Shown: positions 6,942 through 16,039 of the stretch, one piece after another
How the letters are laid out: each line of letters begins with the position of its first letter
How positions within the stretch are numbered: the stretch's first letter is position 1
NCBI RefSeq assembly: GCF_900182555.1
Contig: NZ_FXTH01000001.1
Span: 407,494 to 471,493, forward strand
DNA: 64,000 nucleotides
Direction: 5' to 3'
From: Fodinibius sediminis
Lineage (GTDB): Bacteria > Bacteroidota > Rhodothermia > Balneolales > Balneolaceae
The notes under the pieces: model-generated
Databases searched by the model: none
Seen by the model: only the letters and a program-made list of their open reading frames with translations
Told to the model about the DNA's origin: nothing
Translations under genes and position numbers: made by a program

Positions 6942-9341
6942 TTATGGGTCGCCTTTCTTGTACTTCCCGTGAGCAACTTTGATAAATTTGTCATCGTCTT
7001 TGGGGAGCCATTCCTTGACGGTTCGTTCCGGTACGGCCAATTCGCATTCGGCTCCAATTTGTACCGCCTCCCCGGTTGTAAATTCCTCCGGCAAGCTCCT
7101 ATAAAATTCGGTAAATCGACGTCCTCTCGGGTCACTCGCTGGCTCTGATTTTGGCAGGATGTGGTATAACCGTATGGCATGCTCGATAAAGGTTTCCGCT
7201 AACGTCAAGGCAACCGTTACATCAGCATCGCTGGGAGTCAAGCTCTGTTCCAACTTCAGCTGGTCAGGATCATCTTCAAAAACTTGCAGTACCACCAATA
7301 TGGAAATGAGGCGAAGGGCAATTACCCCCGTTCGATTGTTGGAAGCATGCAAATGTCGGGATAAACCAAGGGCTTCTATAAGCTCCATCTTTTTAGAAAA
7401 AATGGAGTCCAGCCTATCCCATTGATGAGACTGTACATTTATGTATAACGGCTTGCTTCTGTTTTTCAGCCGGTTATACATTTCATTTAACTTCCGGCTC
7501 GCCTCGGTAATCGATGCTCTTACCTTCCTGCTTTCCGTAGACGGCCGGTGTGATTCCCACCTTCGGGGCGTATCGAATGTATATAAGGCGTACCGTGAAA
7601 AGTGGCCGTTCTCGGCCGATCTAAACATTCTTTTGAACTGGTCAAAGGTCCCCGTTAAGCAAATGGATAACCGGGGGTTATCGATATAATATTCTTCATC
7701 GGTTCGTATAATGGAAAGCGGTTCATGCTGAAAGGCTTTTCTTACCGTATCCGTATAGTTGCCCCAGTCTTGTTCTGTGGCATTCAGCAACGTGTCGATC
7801 TCTGTTTCAAAGATAAACCCGTTTCCACCATTGGCCTCCAGCCGGTCCAACATTTTACGGGCGCTTGCATTGGCCGGGATAAAAAGGGAGCGTTTCTTCG
7901 GCCGTTCTATGTTGGCCTTCTCCTCATCAGGCAAGTGGGAATAGTTATCGATTTCCCGGCGGGCTTGTGTTCTAATTTCCTGGTCGGTCATCCGTGCCAG
8001 CCCCCGCCCGTTACTTGCCTCCCCTTTACCCGATCCCGGTTCGGCTATAATTTGGGTAAACAGGTCCGTGCTGTAGTAACAATCCCGATGTTCAGCCAGC
8101 ACGTTGGGCATTTGTGAGGCCACGGCCGGCAACGACGACACTAAGAATACATCGCGTCGATGCTGCTCATCTATCAGCAAACATATCTCTTTTAACAATC
8201 CCGGCAGGTTGGTATAAACGGTTTCACTGATAGGGGGAGCAGAGGCAAGATCTAACCTGTCCTCAGCATAGGCTTCGGTGGGAAGTGTTTCCTCACTCCT
8301 ATCTAACTCACGCTGAACGGGGCTGCTATTTGATATGATTTCCCAAAGCAGGTCTCCGGACATGCCCGCTTGCCTGCAATCGGTGACATCCTTGAATTTG
8401 CCTCCCGTTGCCTTACTAATATTGACCAATGCGACGGGCGTTGAAGCCAGCACATTGCTCACGCTCTTGCATAGTTTTTGGGCTATCCGGTGGGCACCCT
8501 TGGTATCACAATCGATCACAACAATAACACACTTATAGGAATGGGTGGAGACGATTTGTTTTATCCAGTCTTTTTGGGAGGCAGATAGAGTGCCCTGCTC
8601 TCCAGTCACTAACCCTACGGTGTCCGCCCGGTCGGGATATAGCTGGTGAAGAAGCATGGCTTCCCGCGGGCTTTTAGCGATCATGAGATCCTCGCCTTTG
8701 CCCCTAACTTTCGTTTTCCCAAAAAAGGAGGCGCCCGGCCTGCTTCCTTTCAAACTACGTATTTGTTTATCCCCTGCTTCTCGCCGGTATAATTGAGCGC
8801 CGGAATCATAGGGAAATAGTAACCAGTCACGCTTCCATTTGTGGATGATCCCCACTCCGAAGTGCACTAACGTGTCCAGCTTTATACCATCATAGCTGTT
8901 GATCGTTTCAAGCAGGGGGTGATCAGTAGCAGCTGTTAATTTCTCCTGGGCTTTTTTTAATGCGTCCCGATTTTTTGAAGTCCAAAAATTTGTATCCCTG
9001 GTAAGCTGCGCATCTTTTGGGGACTTAGGTGTACTTGACCCATTTGAACCGGTAAAAGAACTTGTTAAAGATACTTCTTTAACAAAGTTAATGGCTTGGG
9101 CTGTCTCCCAATTATGTACATGCTCGACTAGGTTTATCAAATCTCCGCTTTCGTCCGTGCCATGATCCTTCCAAGCACCGGTTTGAAGGTTAAGTCCAAA
9201 AGAGGCTTTCTTTTCCTCTCGAATAGGACTCAAAATTTTTACCCAACCTTCTTTGTTAGGCTTTTTATTAACCGGAATACCTAAGTTCTCTATTACCCTT
9301 TCTATATCTTGGGGGTTTAGGTTTTCACTAATGGGGCTCAT
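6942..9341 (-). CDS. Primase-helicase-like replication protein (primase N-terminus, TOPRIM, DUF3987)
   Basis: This 799-residue protein combines three regions. Residues about 10-95 resemble the DNA-primase zinc-ribbon region ('SPIREEKKASFGLNLQTGAW', 'DLINLVEHV') without its usual Cys/His ligands. Residues about 190-330 look like TOPRIM, with 'VTGEQGT' and the acidic 'VIDCDTKGA'. Residues about 370-799 match DUF3987, with Walker A 'AEPGSGKGE' and Walker B 'NGFIFETEID'. Such fusions are encoded on mobilisable elements and satellites and are thought to prime and unwind element DNA. Its position between the AlpA-like regulator and mobC fits a replication gene of this element. Confidence 0.75.
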   Translation of the reverse strand: MSPISENLNPQDIERVIENLGIPVNKKPNKEGWVKILSPIREEKKASFGLNLQTGAWKDHGTDESGDLINLVEHVHNWETAQAINFVKEVSLTSSFTGSNGSSTPKSPKDAQLTRDTNFWTSKNRDALKKAQEKLTAATDHPLLETINSYDGIKLDTLVHFGVGIIHKWKRDWLLFPYDSGAQLYRREAGDKQIRSLKGSRPGASFFGKTKVRGKGEDLMIAKSPREAMLLHQLYPDRADTVGLVTGEQGTLSASQKDWIKQIVSTHSYKCVIVVIDCDTKGAHRIAQKLCKSVSNVLASTPVALVNISKATGGKFKDVTDCRQAGMSGDLLWEIISNSSPVQRELDRSEETLPTEAYAEDRLDLASAPPISETVYTNLPGLLKEICLLIDEQHRRDVFLVSSLPAVASQMPNVLAEHRDCYYSTDLFTQIIAEPGSGKGEASNGRGLARMTDQEIRTQARREIDNYSHLPDEEKANIERPKKRSLFIPANASARKMLDRLEANGGNGFIFETEIDTLLNATEQDWGNYTDTVRKAFQHEPLSIIRTDEEYYIDNPRLSICLTGTFDQFKRMFRSAENGHFSRYALYTFDTPRRWESHRPSTESRKVRASITEASRKLNEMYNRLKNRSKPLYINVQSHQWDRLDSIFSKKMELIEALGLSRHLHASNNRTGVIALRLISILVVLQVFEDDPDQLKLEQSLTPSDADVTVALTLAETFIEHAIRLYHILPKSEPASDPRGRRFTEFYRSLPEEFTTGEAVQIGAECELAVPERTVKEWLPKDDDKFIKVAHGKYKKGDP

Positions 9342-9642
9342 TTGTTTCTGGTATTTAATCGTTGATAGAGTTATCCATATAGAAACAATGCTGTAGCAAC
9401 CTTCAGTTTTGGAAAATTGCTAATAGGAGAGAGATTGGCTACCTTGGAATGTCTTGTAACTCCGTCCAAAGATTTAAAAGACAAGTAGGCAGCCGGATCT
9501 CCTAAAGGTCTGGCTGTTTCTATTTATAAAAATTCATGGATATAATTCAGCCGCTGCTACCTATAAGACCATTGTTAAGTTGCAGTGGTATCCAGACTAA
9601 ATTATCATCTGAAAACCCATGAATCTATTCAGGTTTATGAAG
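9342..9642. other. Non-coding gap between the primase gene and the AlpA-like gene
   Basis: About 300 bp of moderately AT-rich DNA without a convincing gene. It holds the upstream region of the primase gene and could contain an origin, but I see no iterons or strong palindromes. Confidence 0.3.
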
Positions 9643-9843
9643 TTAAGTAGTAGATTTTCTTCTCCTCTGATCTTCAGTATTACTCTCTATCCAAGCCATG
9701 ATTTCGCTTTCTTTAAAACCTACAGCTTGAGAAGAAATTCGAACCTTACTCGGAAAATCAGGCTCTTTCATACGCTCATAGAGCGTACTCAAGCCGATTC
9801 CTAACTTCTTTGCTAATTTTTTGGGTCTAATAAGTTTATCCAT
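9643..9843 (-). CDS. AlpA-type excisionase/regulator (helix-turn-helix)
   Basis: A 66-residue protein with the AlpA/MerR-like winged helix: 'LIRPKKLAKKLGIGLSTLYERM' is a helix-turn-helix, followed by 'FPSKVRISSQAVGFKESEIMAWIES', which matches the AlpA pattern 'FPxxxxLgxravgWxesEvxaWi'. These proteins control integrase genes or act as excisionases. It lies about 1.3 kb downstream of the integrase on the same strand. The tail is basic. Length is typical. Confidence 0.8.
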   Translation of the reverse strand: MDKLIRPKKLAKKLGIGLSTLYERMKEPDFPSKVRISSQAVGFKESEIMAWIESNTEDQRRRKSTT

Positions 9844-9990
9844 AACTAACGGTTGTTTTTGTTGGGTTTAGTTCGTAACCGTTAGTAACCTAGCGGAAGG
9901 AGGGATTTTTACATATCAGTAGTTACCGATATTATACTGACATTTTACTTACATAGCATTTTATTGAAATAACCCGTGCGAATACTTACT

Positions 9991-11157
9991 TCAATTTATT
10001 TCTTTTCCTAGCGCTTCGTCCAACTTTCTTTGCCAGCCTGGACTACTCTCAGTTCCATTACCTATTACATTATGTCCCGCACTAGCTAACAACTCATGTG
10101 ATTTATCTTCCTTCTTAAGCTTGTTTACAGCTTCCTTTCTCCGGCTTTTTACACTTCTCAAACTTTTATCATAGTAATAGGTTTCTAGATAAGCTTTAAC
10201 ATGATGGAATTTATATTTACTTCTACCATCATCATGGATAACTTTTGCAATATTATGAATAAACTGGTCAACAATTCCAGTTCCGACAGTGGTATTCAAT
10301 TCATCTTTTTTATTCTCATAGTCCTCTAGAAAATAATTAAGCCCCACTCGATTCCCAGTGAACTTTAATTTTTTCATTTTTAAAAGGTGTTCTATGAGGT
10401 AAATTCTAAAATAGATTTTTGCTCCATTTAATCGGTGCTCATTAAATACATCATGCGAGTAATTAAAATTGTCATTTGCGGTTGGAGCAACCTTAATTAA
10501 GGATTTGTCAATTAAGTGCATAAAGCCTTTGCCTAATACTGGTCCACCATATAACCAAATCAGTATATTCGAGAATGTTTCTCTTTGATCCTTAATTTCT
10601 TCACTATTGGGAAATGATTTTGCAGTAACATTATCTAAGATATCAATATAAAACCTCACGTTATGTTGCCTTAAATCTTCTTCTAGGTCTGCATGAATTG
10701 CTTTTAAATCAGAATATGAATCTTCATTATAAGATACATAAAGTGCATTCATATTATCCCTACCATTATCAAATATATAGTCCTGGAAAGGATATGGATA
10801 TTGATCAAAATCATAATCATCCCTGTAGAAAAATTCATTATAACTGTGGGGCAAGTTTTTAATAAACGATTTTTCAGTTAAATATATATCGTAATGTACA
10901 TAAGGCAGTATGTCAGGTTTGAGTATATCTTTTTTAATTAGCGTATCTCTTTCATCCTCATTTAAACCTTTCACTTCCGCAAAAACAGAAAGCATAAATT
11001 CTTGATCGAGTAGTAAATCTTCATAAGACTTGACTCTTGATCTCTCCTTATATGGAAGCTCGTTAACTAGGTTTACTAATTTATCTACATAACCAGACAC
11101 TTTGTCGTATTGATTTTGACTTAATAGAATCTTTTTCCACTCATCTGGGTTACTCAT
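9991..11157 (-). CDS. Unrecognised 388-residue protein of the integrative element
   Basis: No domain recognised. The protein is rich in Tyr, Asp and Asn with a low-GC, acidic N-terminal half ('YRDDYDFDQYPYPFQDYIFDN') and a basic C-terminal region ('SLRSVKSRRKEAVNKLKKED'). No membrane segment or signal peptide is visible. It sits immediately downstream of the integrase (about 35 bp) on the same strand, the usual cargo slot next to int. Its AT-rich composition differs from the GC-rich mob genes. Cargo beside integrases is often defensive, but nothing in the sequence proves this. Confidence 0.6.
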   Translation of the reverse strand: MSNPDEWKKILLSQNQYDKVSGYVDKLVNLVNELPYKERSRVKSYEDLLLDQEFMLSVFAEVKGLNEDERDTLIKKDILKPDILPYVHYDIYLTEKSFIKNLPHSYNEFFYRDDYDFDQYPYPFQDYIFDNGRDNMNALYVSYNEDSYSDLKAIHADLEEDLRQHNVRFYIDILDNVTAKSFPNSEEIKDQRETFSNILIWLYGGPVLGKGFMHLIDKSLIKVAPTANDNFNYSHDVFNEHRLNGAKIYFRIYLIEHLLKMKKLKFTGNRVGLNYFLEDYENKKDELNTTVGTGIVDQFIHNIAKVIHDDGRSKYKFHHVKAYLETYYYDKSLRSVKSRRKEAVNKLKKEDKSHELLASAGHNVIGNGTESSPGWQRKLDEALGKEIN

Positions 11158-11192
11158 ATATTCTATTGGGTAATTATTTGTTTAAATAGTGA

Positions 11193-12464
11193 TTATCCTA
11201 TTTTACCGGCTATCTTTTCTTTTTCATCGTCATCAATGATACTCTGAAGCCGGTATGACCATCGATCCAATGCCTGCCGTCTCTCATCCATATATCCATG
11301 TCTATCATATATCGCTGTTACCAGATCATCTTTGGCCAAACCTTTGTGATTAAGAATCTTGCCTAATACCGTCCGGGTAACTCCCAACTTTGTCATGTAC
11401 GTCGCAACCGTACGTCGCAAGTCGTGAGGTCTAAAATCAGGAACATCACTTTCTTCCTGAATAGTTACCCTTGCCCTGGTAAGCCATTTCATAGGCGCAT
11501 TATCTTCTTTTGGTGAACAGAATACATAATCACTGTTACCGGTCGTCGGTCTTAGCTCTTCAATTATCTGTATGGCCATATCTGAAAGAGGAACAAGGTG
11601 CTCCTCTCCATTTTTTGCAAGATCAGCAGGTATCGTCCAAATACCTTCTCGAATATCATCCCACTTCATATGCATAGTTTCAGTTTTCCGTTGCCCTGTG
11701 ATAAGCAACATCTTTAAAACAGAACCTGTGGGCTCGTTCCAATTATCAAAATACTTCCAAAGCTCTTGGATTTCCTTAGGCTTATACCACCGACTCCGTT
11801 TTTTTTCAACATCCCCACCAGCCTTCGTCTTTTTGTACTTCGAAACATTACTAACTGGATTATCTTCGGCAAGACCTCGATTAATAGCAAAACTATAAAT
11901 TTTTGAAAGCCTTGCCCTTATACGATTTGCCATCACCGGTGCAGGCTTTTTACCAAAGGCCTTACTGTCTAAAAGATTTATAATCTGGTTACGGCTTATT
12001 TCTTTTATAGGATACTTGCCAAGTTTAGGAACTAACTCTACATCAATAATCCGGCTGTATTCATCACGGGTCTTTTTCTTTAAGGTGGGCAAGTACTTTT
12101 CTTTAAACTCTTCGGATATTTCTTTAAACGTTTTTGTGTCTGGAACTTGTTTTCGTTTCTTTTTTTCTGCTTGTGGATCTATTCCCCTGTCAACTTGAAA
12201 GGAAAGCTCTCTAGCTATTTCTCTTGCCTTCGAAACTCCAATATCAGGATAGCTCCCGATCTTATACTTTTTGGCTTTGCCATCGAACCAGTAGTTATAA
12301 TAAAAGTACTTATTACCTGCCTTTGTAAGACGTACCAAAAAACCTTTGACTCCCTTCTTTTTCAGTTGACCATCTTTGATAAAATGTTGATCATAATATT
12401 CTACACGCTTTTCCTGGGGTTTCAAGTTCCGGAGGAATTGTTCGTTTAATCGTTTTTTAGGCAT
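11193..12464 (-). CDS. int: Tyrosine recombinase (integrase) with DUF4102-type arm-binding domain
   Basis: The 423-residue protein has an N-terminal arm-binding domain ('KGFLVRLTKAGNKYFYYNYWFDGKAKKYKIG', DUF4102-like), a SAM-like core-binding domain (about residues 105-205) and a catalytic domain. The visible active-site residues are Arg in 'ITGQRKTETMHMKW', 'HDLRRTVATYM' (His-x-x-Arg) and the Tyr in 'TAIYDRHGYMDERR'. Integrases of this class usually recombine into the 3' end of tRNA genes. The 3' half of a tRNA-Asp gene lies about 180 bp from its start codon, which fits. The catalytic domain looks intact. Confidence 0.9.
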   Translation of the reverse strand: MPKKRLNEQFLRNLKPQEKRVEYYDQHFIKDGQLKKKGVKGFLVRLTKAGNKYFYYNYWFDGKAKKYKIGSYPDIGVSKAREIARELSFQVDRGIDPQAEKKKRKQVPDTKTFKEISEEFKEKYLPTLKKKTRDEYSRIIDVELVPKLGKYPIKEISRNQIINLLDSKAFGKKPAPVMANRIRARLSKIYSFAINRGLAEDNPVSNVSKYKKTKAGGDVEKKRSRWYKPKEIQELWKYFDNWNEPTGSVLKMLLITGQRKTETMHMKWDDIREGIWTIPADLAKNGEEHLVPLSDMAIQIIEELRPTTGNSDYVFCSPKEDNAPMKWLTRARVTIQEESDVPDFRPHDLRRTVATYMTKLGVTRTVLGKILNHKGLAKDDLVTAIYDRHGYMDERRQALDRWSYRLQSIIDDDEKEKIAGKIG

Positions 12465-12646
12465 ATCAGGGTATATTAATTCTGGTACTAGAATGGTACT
12501 AGGTTTATTCCCAAACCATCACTACTAGCCTGGATTAATCTGGAATTTAAAATACACCCTAACTCCATGAAATACAATAAATTATCTTAATATTACATAG
12601 TAGGTTGGCAGAGTATAGAAAACTTTGGAATAGCTATATTTTTTGA

Positions 12647-12690
12647 CTGTCACGCAGGAGGTCGCGAGTTCGAATCTCGTCCGGATCGCA
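12647..12690 (+). other. 3' half of a tRNA-Asp gene: probable attachment site of the integrative element
   Basis: The sequence holds the anticodon loop CTGTCAC (GTC, Asp), the 3' side of the anticodon stem, the T arm GCGAG-TTCGAAT-CTCGT and the acceptor strand CCGGATC plus discriminator G. No D arm, 5' acceptor strand or 5' anticodon stem precedes it, so it is not a whole tRNA gene. It lies next to the integrase gene on the outside of the element, as expected for the displaced end of a target tRNA after integration. The complete tRNA-Asp would then be at the element's other end, apparently left of this window. Confidence 0.78.
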
Positions 12691-12697
12691 AAACAAT

Positions 12698-12735
12698 AAG
12701 CCTCTGACTCGCATAGAGTTAGGGGCTTTTTTGTT
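12698..12735 (+). terminator. Rho-independent terminator after the tRNA-Asp fragment
   Basis: AAGCCTCTGACTC pairs with GAGTTAGGGGCTT (allowing G-T pairs) around a five-base loop, followed by a T run. It directly follows the tRNA fragment and is most likely the original terminator of the tRNA-Asp gene. Confidence 0.75.
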
Positions 12736-12856
12736 TTGATAAAATAAGTAAATTAATAGGTTTATATCTTCTCTGGGACAACATAGGGACAACAAAAGTT
12801 TTGAGACCCCTTCTTATTTTGGTGCTTTTCCAATGCGAAATGCTGTGCGTTAAAAG

Positions 12857-13771
12857 CTAATTATTCCTTGTTAATACTCCTTCCAATTTTTCTCCCATCT
12901 CTTGATGCTTCCGTTTATCCATCTTTTTAATATTAATAAGTTTCCACCGCACCCCAGGCAACTCTTTTAAGTGAGAAATGGGAATCGAGTCCCATTGGGG
13001 ATCTGCTTGCTGAAAAGAAATTAAGAATGCTCTCTCCTTTTCAGTTAGTTCTTCGAGTAATAATTCTGGCAGCTCATCCTGAACCTCTATCAACTTTTCT
13101 AAAGGGACGAGTTCATTAGTCATACCTTCGAACTCTTTTCTATAAGTTCCTTCAAGTTCTATGGGGTTGGGATTTAATAATTCATGAATGGGCCGCGAAT
13201 GACTGATTAAATAGCCGATAAAAGCTGTCCGAACCTGCTCTGTAATACCTTCATTTTCGAATAGCAATTTCACATCATACAAATCTCTGGGATGCTGGCG
13301 ATCAAGGGCTGCACAAATTTTCCCTCCATATAAATCTTCCAGGGAGAGCGTTTGTATAGCGGCAAATAACTCGAATCCATCTTGTATTTTTGGCTTTACC
13401 TCCCTTTCAACAGGATCAAATAGGGTCCCTCGAAGTACGGTATTTACTTCTACTTTAATCTGAGCATCGGTATCTCTTATAATTAGCTTGCTAAGGGTTC
13501 CCCCGCTTTTGTGCGTTGTTATTGTAGATTCCGGCAAATGTACCGAAACTTCTTCCGCAATGGTTCGCACTCCGTTTTTTATCTCCTGCAATGATTCATC
13601 CCTACCCTTAATCGGCAAATAAGCCAGATCAATATCTACTGAAAGTCTTGGGAAATCACGCCAGAAAAAATTGATCGCCGTCCCACCTTTAAGAGCAAAA
13701 AAGTCAATGTCTGCAATAATTGGCAATACGCTCAACAGCAGTCGAACCTGGTTTCGATATCGTTCGATCAT
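12857..13771 (-). CDS. abiEii: AbiEii-type nucleotidyltransferase toxin
   Basis: This 304-residue protein has the nucleotidyltransferase core: 'FALKGGTAINFFWRDFPRLS' followed by 'VDIDLAYL', giving the GG...DxD metal site, and a helical C-terminal half with 'LSLEDLYGGKICAALDRQHPRDLYDVKLL'. These match AbiEii/AbiGii toxins of type IV toxin-antitoxin systems. The toxins transfer nucleotides to RNA substrates and stop growth; the system can abort phage infection. The start overlaps the abiEi stop by four bases, the normal arrangement. Key residues are present, so the toxin looks functional. Confidence 0.9.
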   Translation of the reverse strand: MIERYRNQVRLLLSVLPIIADIDFFALKGGTAINFFWRDFPRLSVDIDLAYLPIKGRDESLQEIKNGVRTIAEEVSVHLPESTITTHKSGGTLSKLIIRDTDAQIKVEVNTVLRGTLFDPVEREVKPKIQDGFELFAAIQTLSLEDLYGGKICAALDRQHPRDLYDVKLLFENEGITEQVRTAFIGYLISHSRPIHELLNPNPIELEGTYRKEFEGMTNELVPLEKLIEVQDELPELLLEELTEKERAFLISFQQADPQWDSIPISHLKELPGVRWKLINIKKMDKRKHQEMGEKLEGVLTRNN

Positions 13772-14529
13772 TGATCTTCCCTCAACAGCTTGGGTACTAC
13801 AATTTTGTATTTCTTGTTAAGTTTTCCGCCCTTTATGATTTCTCTTTTGCCCTCCCCAAAATTTATGGTGGAGCTATCAAGCCGTTCAAACCAACGATGG
13901 TTATGATGTTCGGCCAGATACATAAACAGTCGCTTTACGCGTATTGACTCGCAACTCTCCAATAGCTGCTGGAGAGTGTTCGGACGCAGGGAAGATAATC
14001 CTTCCATGATATAATTGGCTTCATCGAAGCCTTCCTGCTTGGGTACATCATAGAGATATTCCAGTATTGCCCGCTCTGCAGAAGATATAGTGATATCTAT
14101 CTGATTTAATGTCTTCGTTGATAGCCCTTGATCATTCTTGAAAAAAAGCGTGGCTGACCGCACCTCCAAGTTGGCCTCCCAATCATATTCTTGAAACCAA
14201 GTAGGAAGTCGTACATCCGGAGTCTTCCATAATATTACCTGTTCACGATCAGCCATTTTGATATAGTGTCCATAACCCTGCAACTCCAATGCTGTTTTAC
14301 CTCCTACGTGCACAGGAAGATCTTGAAGCTTCTGAAGCGCATATAGCCCACCCTGCCACGATATTTCATCGCCTTTTCTTTTGTAGGCTCCTCTGCCTAC
14401 TCGTTCCAGCCAACCACTAGTTTCATAGACATTGGCCAGCTGTTTATAAACTCCTTTCTTTTTCAGCCAATCAGAAGTTATAACAGTTCCAGAAGGCCAT
14501 TCTTGTAGTATTTGGTTTATTTTTTTCAA
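13768..14529 (-). CDS. abiEi: AbiEi-type antitoxin/autoregulator
   Basis: The 253-residue protein begins with a winged helix ('SGTVITSDWLKKKGVYKQLANVYETSGWLERVGRGAYKR'), as in AbiEi antitoxins. The large C-terminal domain ('HVGGKTALELQGYGHYI') matches the AbiEi antitoxin fold. AbiEi represses its own operon by binding inverted repeats in the promoter and neutralises AbiEii without stable contact. It is the first gene of the pair. Two inverted repeats lie within 100 bp upstream of its start. Confidence 0.88.
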   Translation of the reverse strand: MKKINQILQEWPSGTVITSDWLKKKGVYKQLANVYETSGWLERVGRGAYKRKGDEISWQGGLYALQKLQDLPVHVGGKTALELQGYGHYIKMADREQVILWKTPDVRLPTWFQEYDWEANLEVRSATLFFKNDQGLSTKTLNQIDITISSAERAILEYLYDVPKQEGFDEANYIMEGLSSLRPNTLQQLLESCESIRVKRLFMYLAEHHNHRWFERLDSSTINFGEGKREIIKGGKLNKKYKIVVPKLLREDQ

Positions 14530-14534
14530 AATTG

Positions 14535-14621
14535 GTCAATAAATTATTGACTTATTTAAAAGATTATAAACTATAGGTTGGTTTAAAAAATACGGAATTA
14601 GTCTATAAAATATGGACTAAT
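14535..14621. promoter_or_regulatory. Inverted repeats upstream of abiEi, likely operators
   Basis: GTCAAT-N5-ATTGAC (14535-14551) lies six bases from the abiEi start, and ATTAGTC-N11-GACTAAT (14597-14621) lies about 70 bp upstream. AbiEi antitoxins autoregulate through paired inverted repeats, so these are the natural candidates. Binding is inferred. Confidence 0.5.
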
Positions 14622-14636
14622 TAATACTTTTTTAAA

Positions 14637-14665
14637 CTTGGTCAAGAAAAAAACCAAGCTTTTTT
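14637..14665. terminator. Terminator hairpin, probably bidirectional
   Basis: CTTGGT pairs with ACCAAG (14637-14642 and 14653-14658). A T run follows on the plus strand and a T-rich tract on the minus strand. It sits directly after the stop codon of the TIR-like/TRAFs-binding protein, so it probably ends the defence transcript coming from the right and separates it from abiE. Confidence 0.6.
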
Positions 14666-14666
14666 A

Positions 14667-16013
14667 CTAATCCCCAAATTCTTGAGCTGTCTTTTCTAAT
14701 TCACTAATTAACCCATCAATCCATTCTATACTGGAACTCCCATTGTTCTTGGCCCTTCGTAATAAATTTAAGTTACGAGCGGTTGTTTCAAGCTCCCAAC
14801 TTTCCCTGACTTCTACCAAACATTTAGGTAAAACTTGTTCAGATTCTTCCTTTTCTTCTGCTATTACATGAAGTTCAAGTAAAGTAGCAAAATCCCAGTA
14901 GTCGGGATTTCTTGTTTCCAAACGTCTTTTTACTGAGTACTTCACGACAGGTAAAATATCACTCTGTCGGGAGTCCTCTTCCTCTCCAATTTCCATTAAT
15001 GTAACTGCATTAACGCCCGGATAAGCATCACGCCAGTCAGTTTCGAACCCTTCCAAATAAGCATCAATTGATTTCTTAAGATACCCTACTGCTTTGGGTT
15101 TATTCCCGTTGTTTTTGGCCTTTTCCCAAAGATCTTTATATACCCTTCCGAGAATTCCATTAGTTTCTGAACTGGGACCATTTTCATCAACAATTTTAAG
15201 CAAAACTTTCTCAGCTTTTTGATGTTGTTCTAAACGGTTTAAGGCAAATCCGAGTTGCTCACGAATTAAAATTGAATTCGCAAGTTCAGGAGCCATTTTT
15301 TCGATCAAATCAACCATTTCTCGCCAGTTTTTAACTGCTCTGTGTGATAACAACAGATCTACCACTATGCCAGGATCTGTATCTTCAATAGATACTTTCT
15401 CTTCTAATTCTTTTTCTATTTCTGATACAGCCTTTGAACCTTTTTGCCTTGCTCCCTCAAGCTCATCTTTTATTTCCTGCGAATATTCTGCTAAATCCCG
15501 AAATGTATCTGTTTTCAAATGAGAAACATCGGGTCTCGGCATATCTGAAATCAATTGGAAAAGTGGACTATCCGTATCAGGATCTCGACAATCGAGTAAA
15601 CGTGCCCGGATCGATTTTTTTGCTTCTTCAACTTCCTCCGGCAACCCCAATGAATTTAATTCGTAAGGAATACCCCGCAACGGTTTTACATCAAACGGAA
15701 GTCGCATGCCTTTGGCAAAAGTCAATACTGTACTATGTGGTCTTATTCCATGCCTTACACCTAATTCGTAGAGCACATTTGGATTAGCAGTAGTTAAATC
15801 AGCTACCGCATAATCACAAAGCATTAATCTTTCAAACATAGGCTTATGAATGATGCCTCCGGCCAATTCCTCATCTGCTCGAATCGGTTTTAGATCAGCT
15901 TCTTTTATAGCTGGTTTAAATACCTTTTCATACACTTCATCAAACTCAATGATACGTCCATTACTTGCTTCTTTTTCTCCAAATGGCATCAATACAAAAC
16001 AATAAGGTTTCAT
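14667..16013 (-). CDS. TIR-like (deoxyribosyltransferase-fold) protein with TRAFs-binding-type C-terminus
   Basis: Residues 1-120 form a TIR/nucleoside-deoxyribosyltransferase-like domain: 'CFVLMPFGEKE', 'DEVYEKVFKPAIKEADL', 'RADEELAGGIIHKPMFERL' and 'CDYAVADLTTANPNVLYELGVRHG'. The rest is helical and TPR-like with charged linkers ('VSEIEKELEEKV'), resembling the TRAFs-binding (DUF4071) region found behind such domains. Proteins of this build are frequent in defence islands and are suspected NAD or nucleotide processing effectors. The conserved Asp/Asn/Glu of 'ADLTTANPNVLYELG' are present, so catalysis is plausible. It is 26 bp from the preceding TIR-like gene, so the two are probably co-transcribed. 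Confidence 0.7.
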   Translation of the reverse strand: MKPYCFVLMPFGEKEASNGRIIEFDEVYEKVFKPAIKEADLKPIRADEELAGGIIHKPMFERLMLCDYAVADLTTANPNVLYELGVRHGIRPHSTVLTFAKGMRLPFDVKPLRGIPYELNSLGLPEEVEEAKKSIRARLLDCRDPDTDSPLFQLISDMPRPDVSHLKTDTFRDLAEYSQEIKDELEGARQKGSKAVSEIEKELEEKVSIEDTDPGIVVDLLLSHRAVKNWREMVDLIEKMAPELANSILIREQLGFALNRLEQHQKAEKVLLKIVDENGPSSETNGILGRVYKDLWEKAKNNGNKPKAVGYLKKSIDAYLEGFETDWRDAYPGVNAVTLMEIGEEEDSRQSDILPVVKYSVKRRLETRNPDYWDFATLLELHVIAEEKEESEQVLPKCLVEVRESWELETTARNLNLLRRAKNNGSSSIEWIDGLISELEKTAQEFGD

Positions 16014-16039
16014 AAATGAAGGATTCCTCAGAATTCTAA

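Noticed and set aside
12600..12690. A complete tRNA-Asp gene
   Set aside because: Only the anticodon loop, T arm and 3' acceptor strand are present; the preceding bases cannot form a D arm or the 5' acceptor strand.
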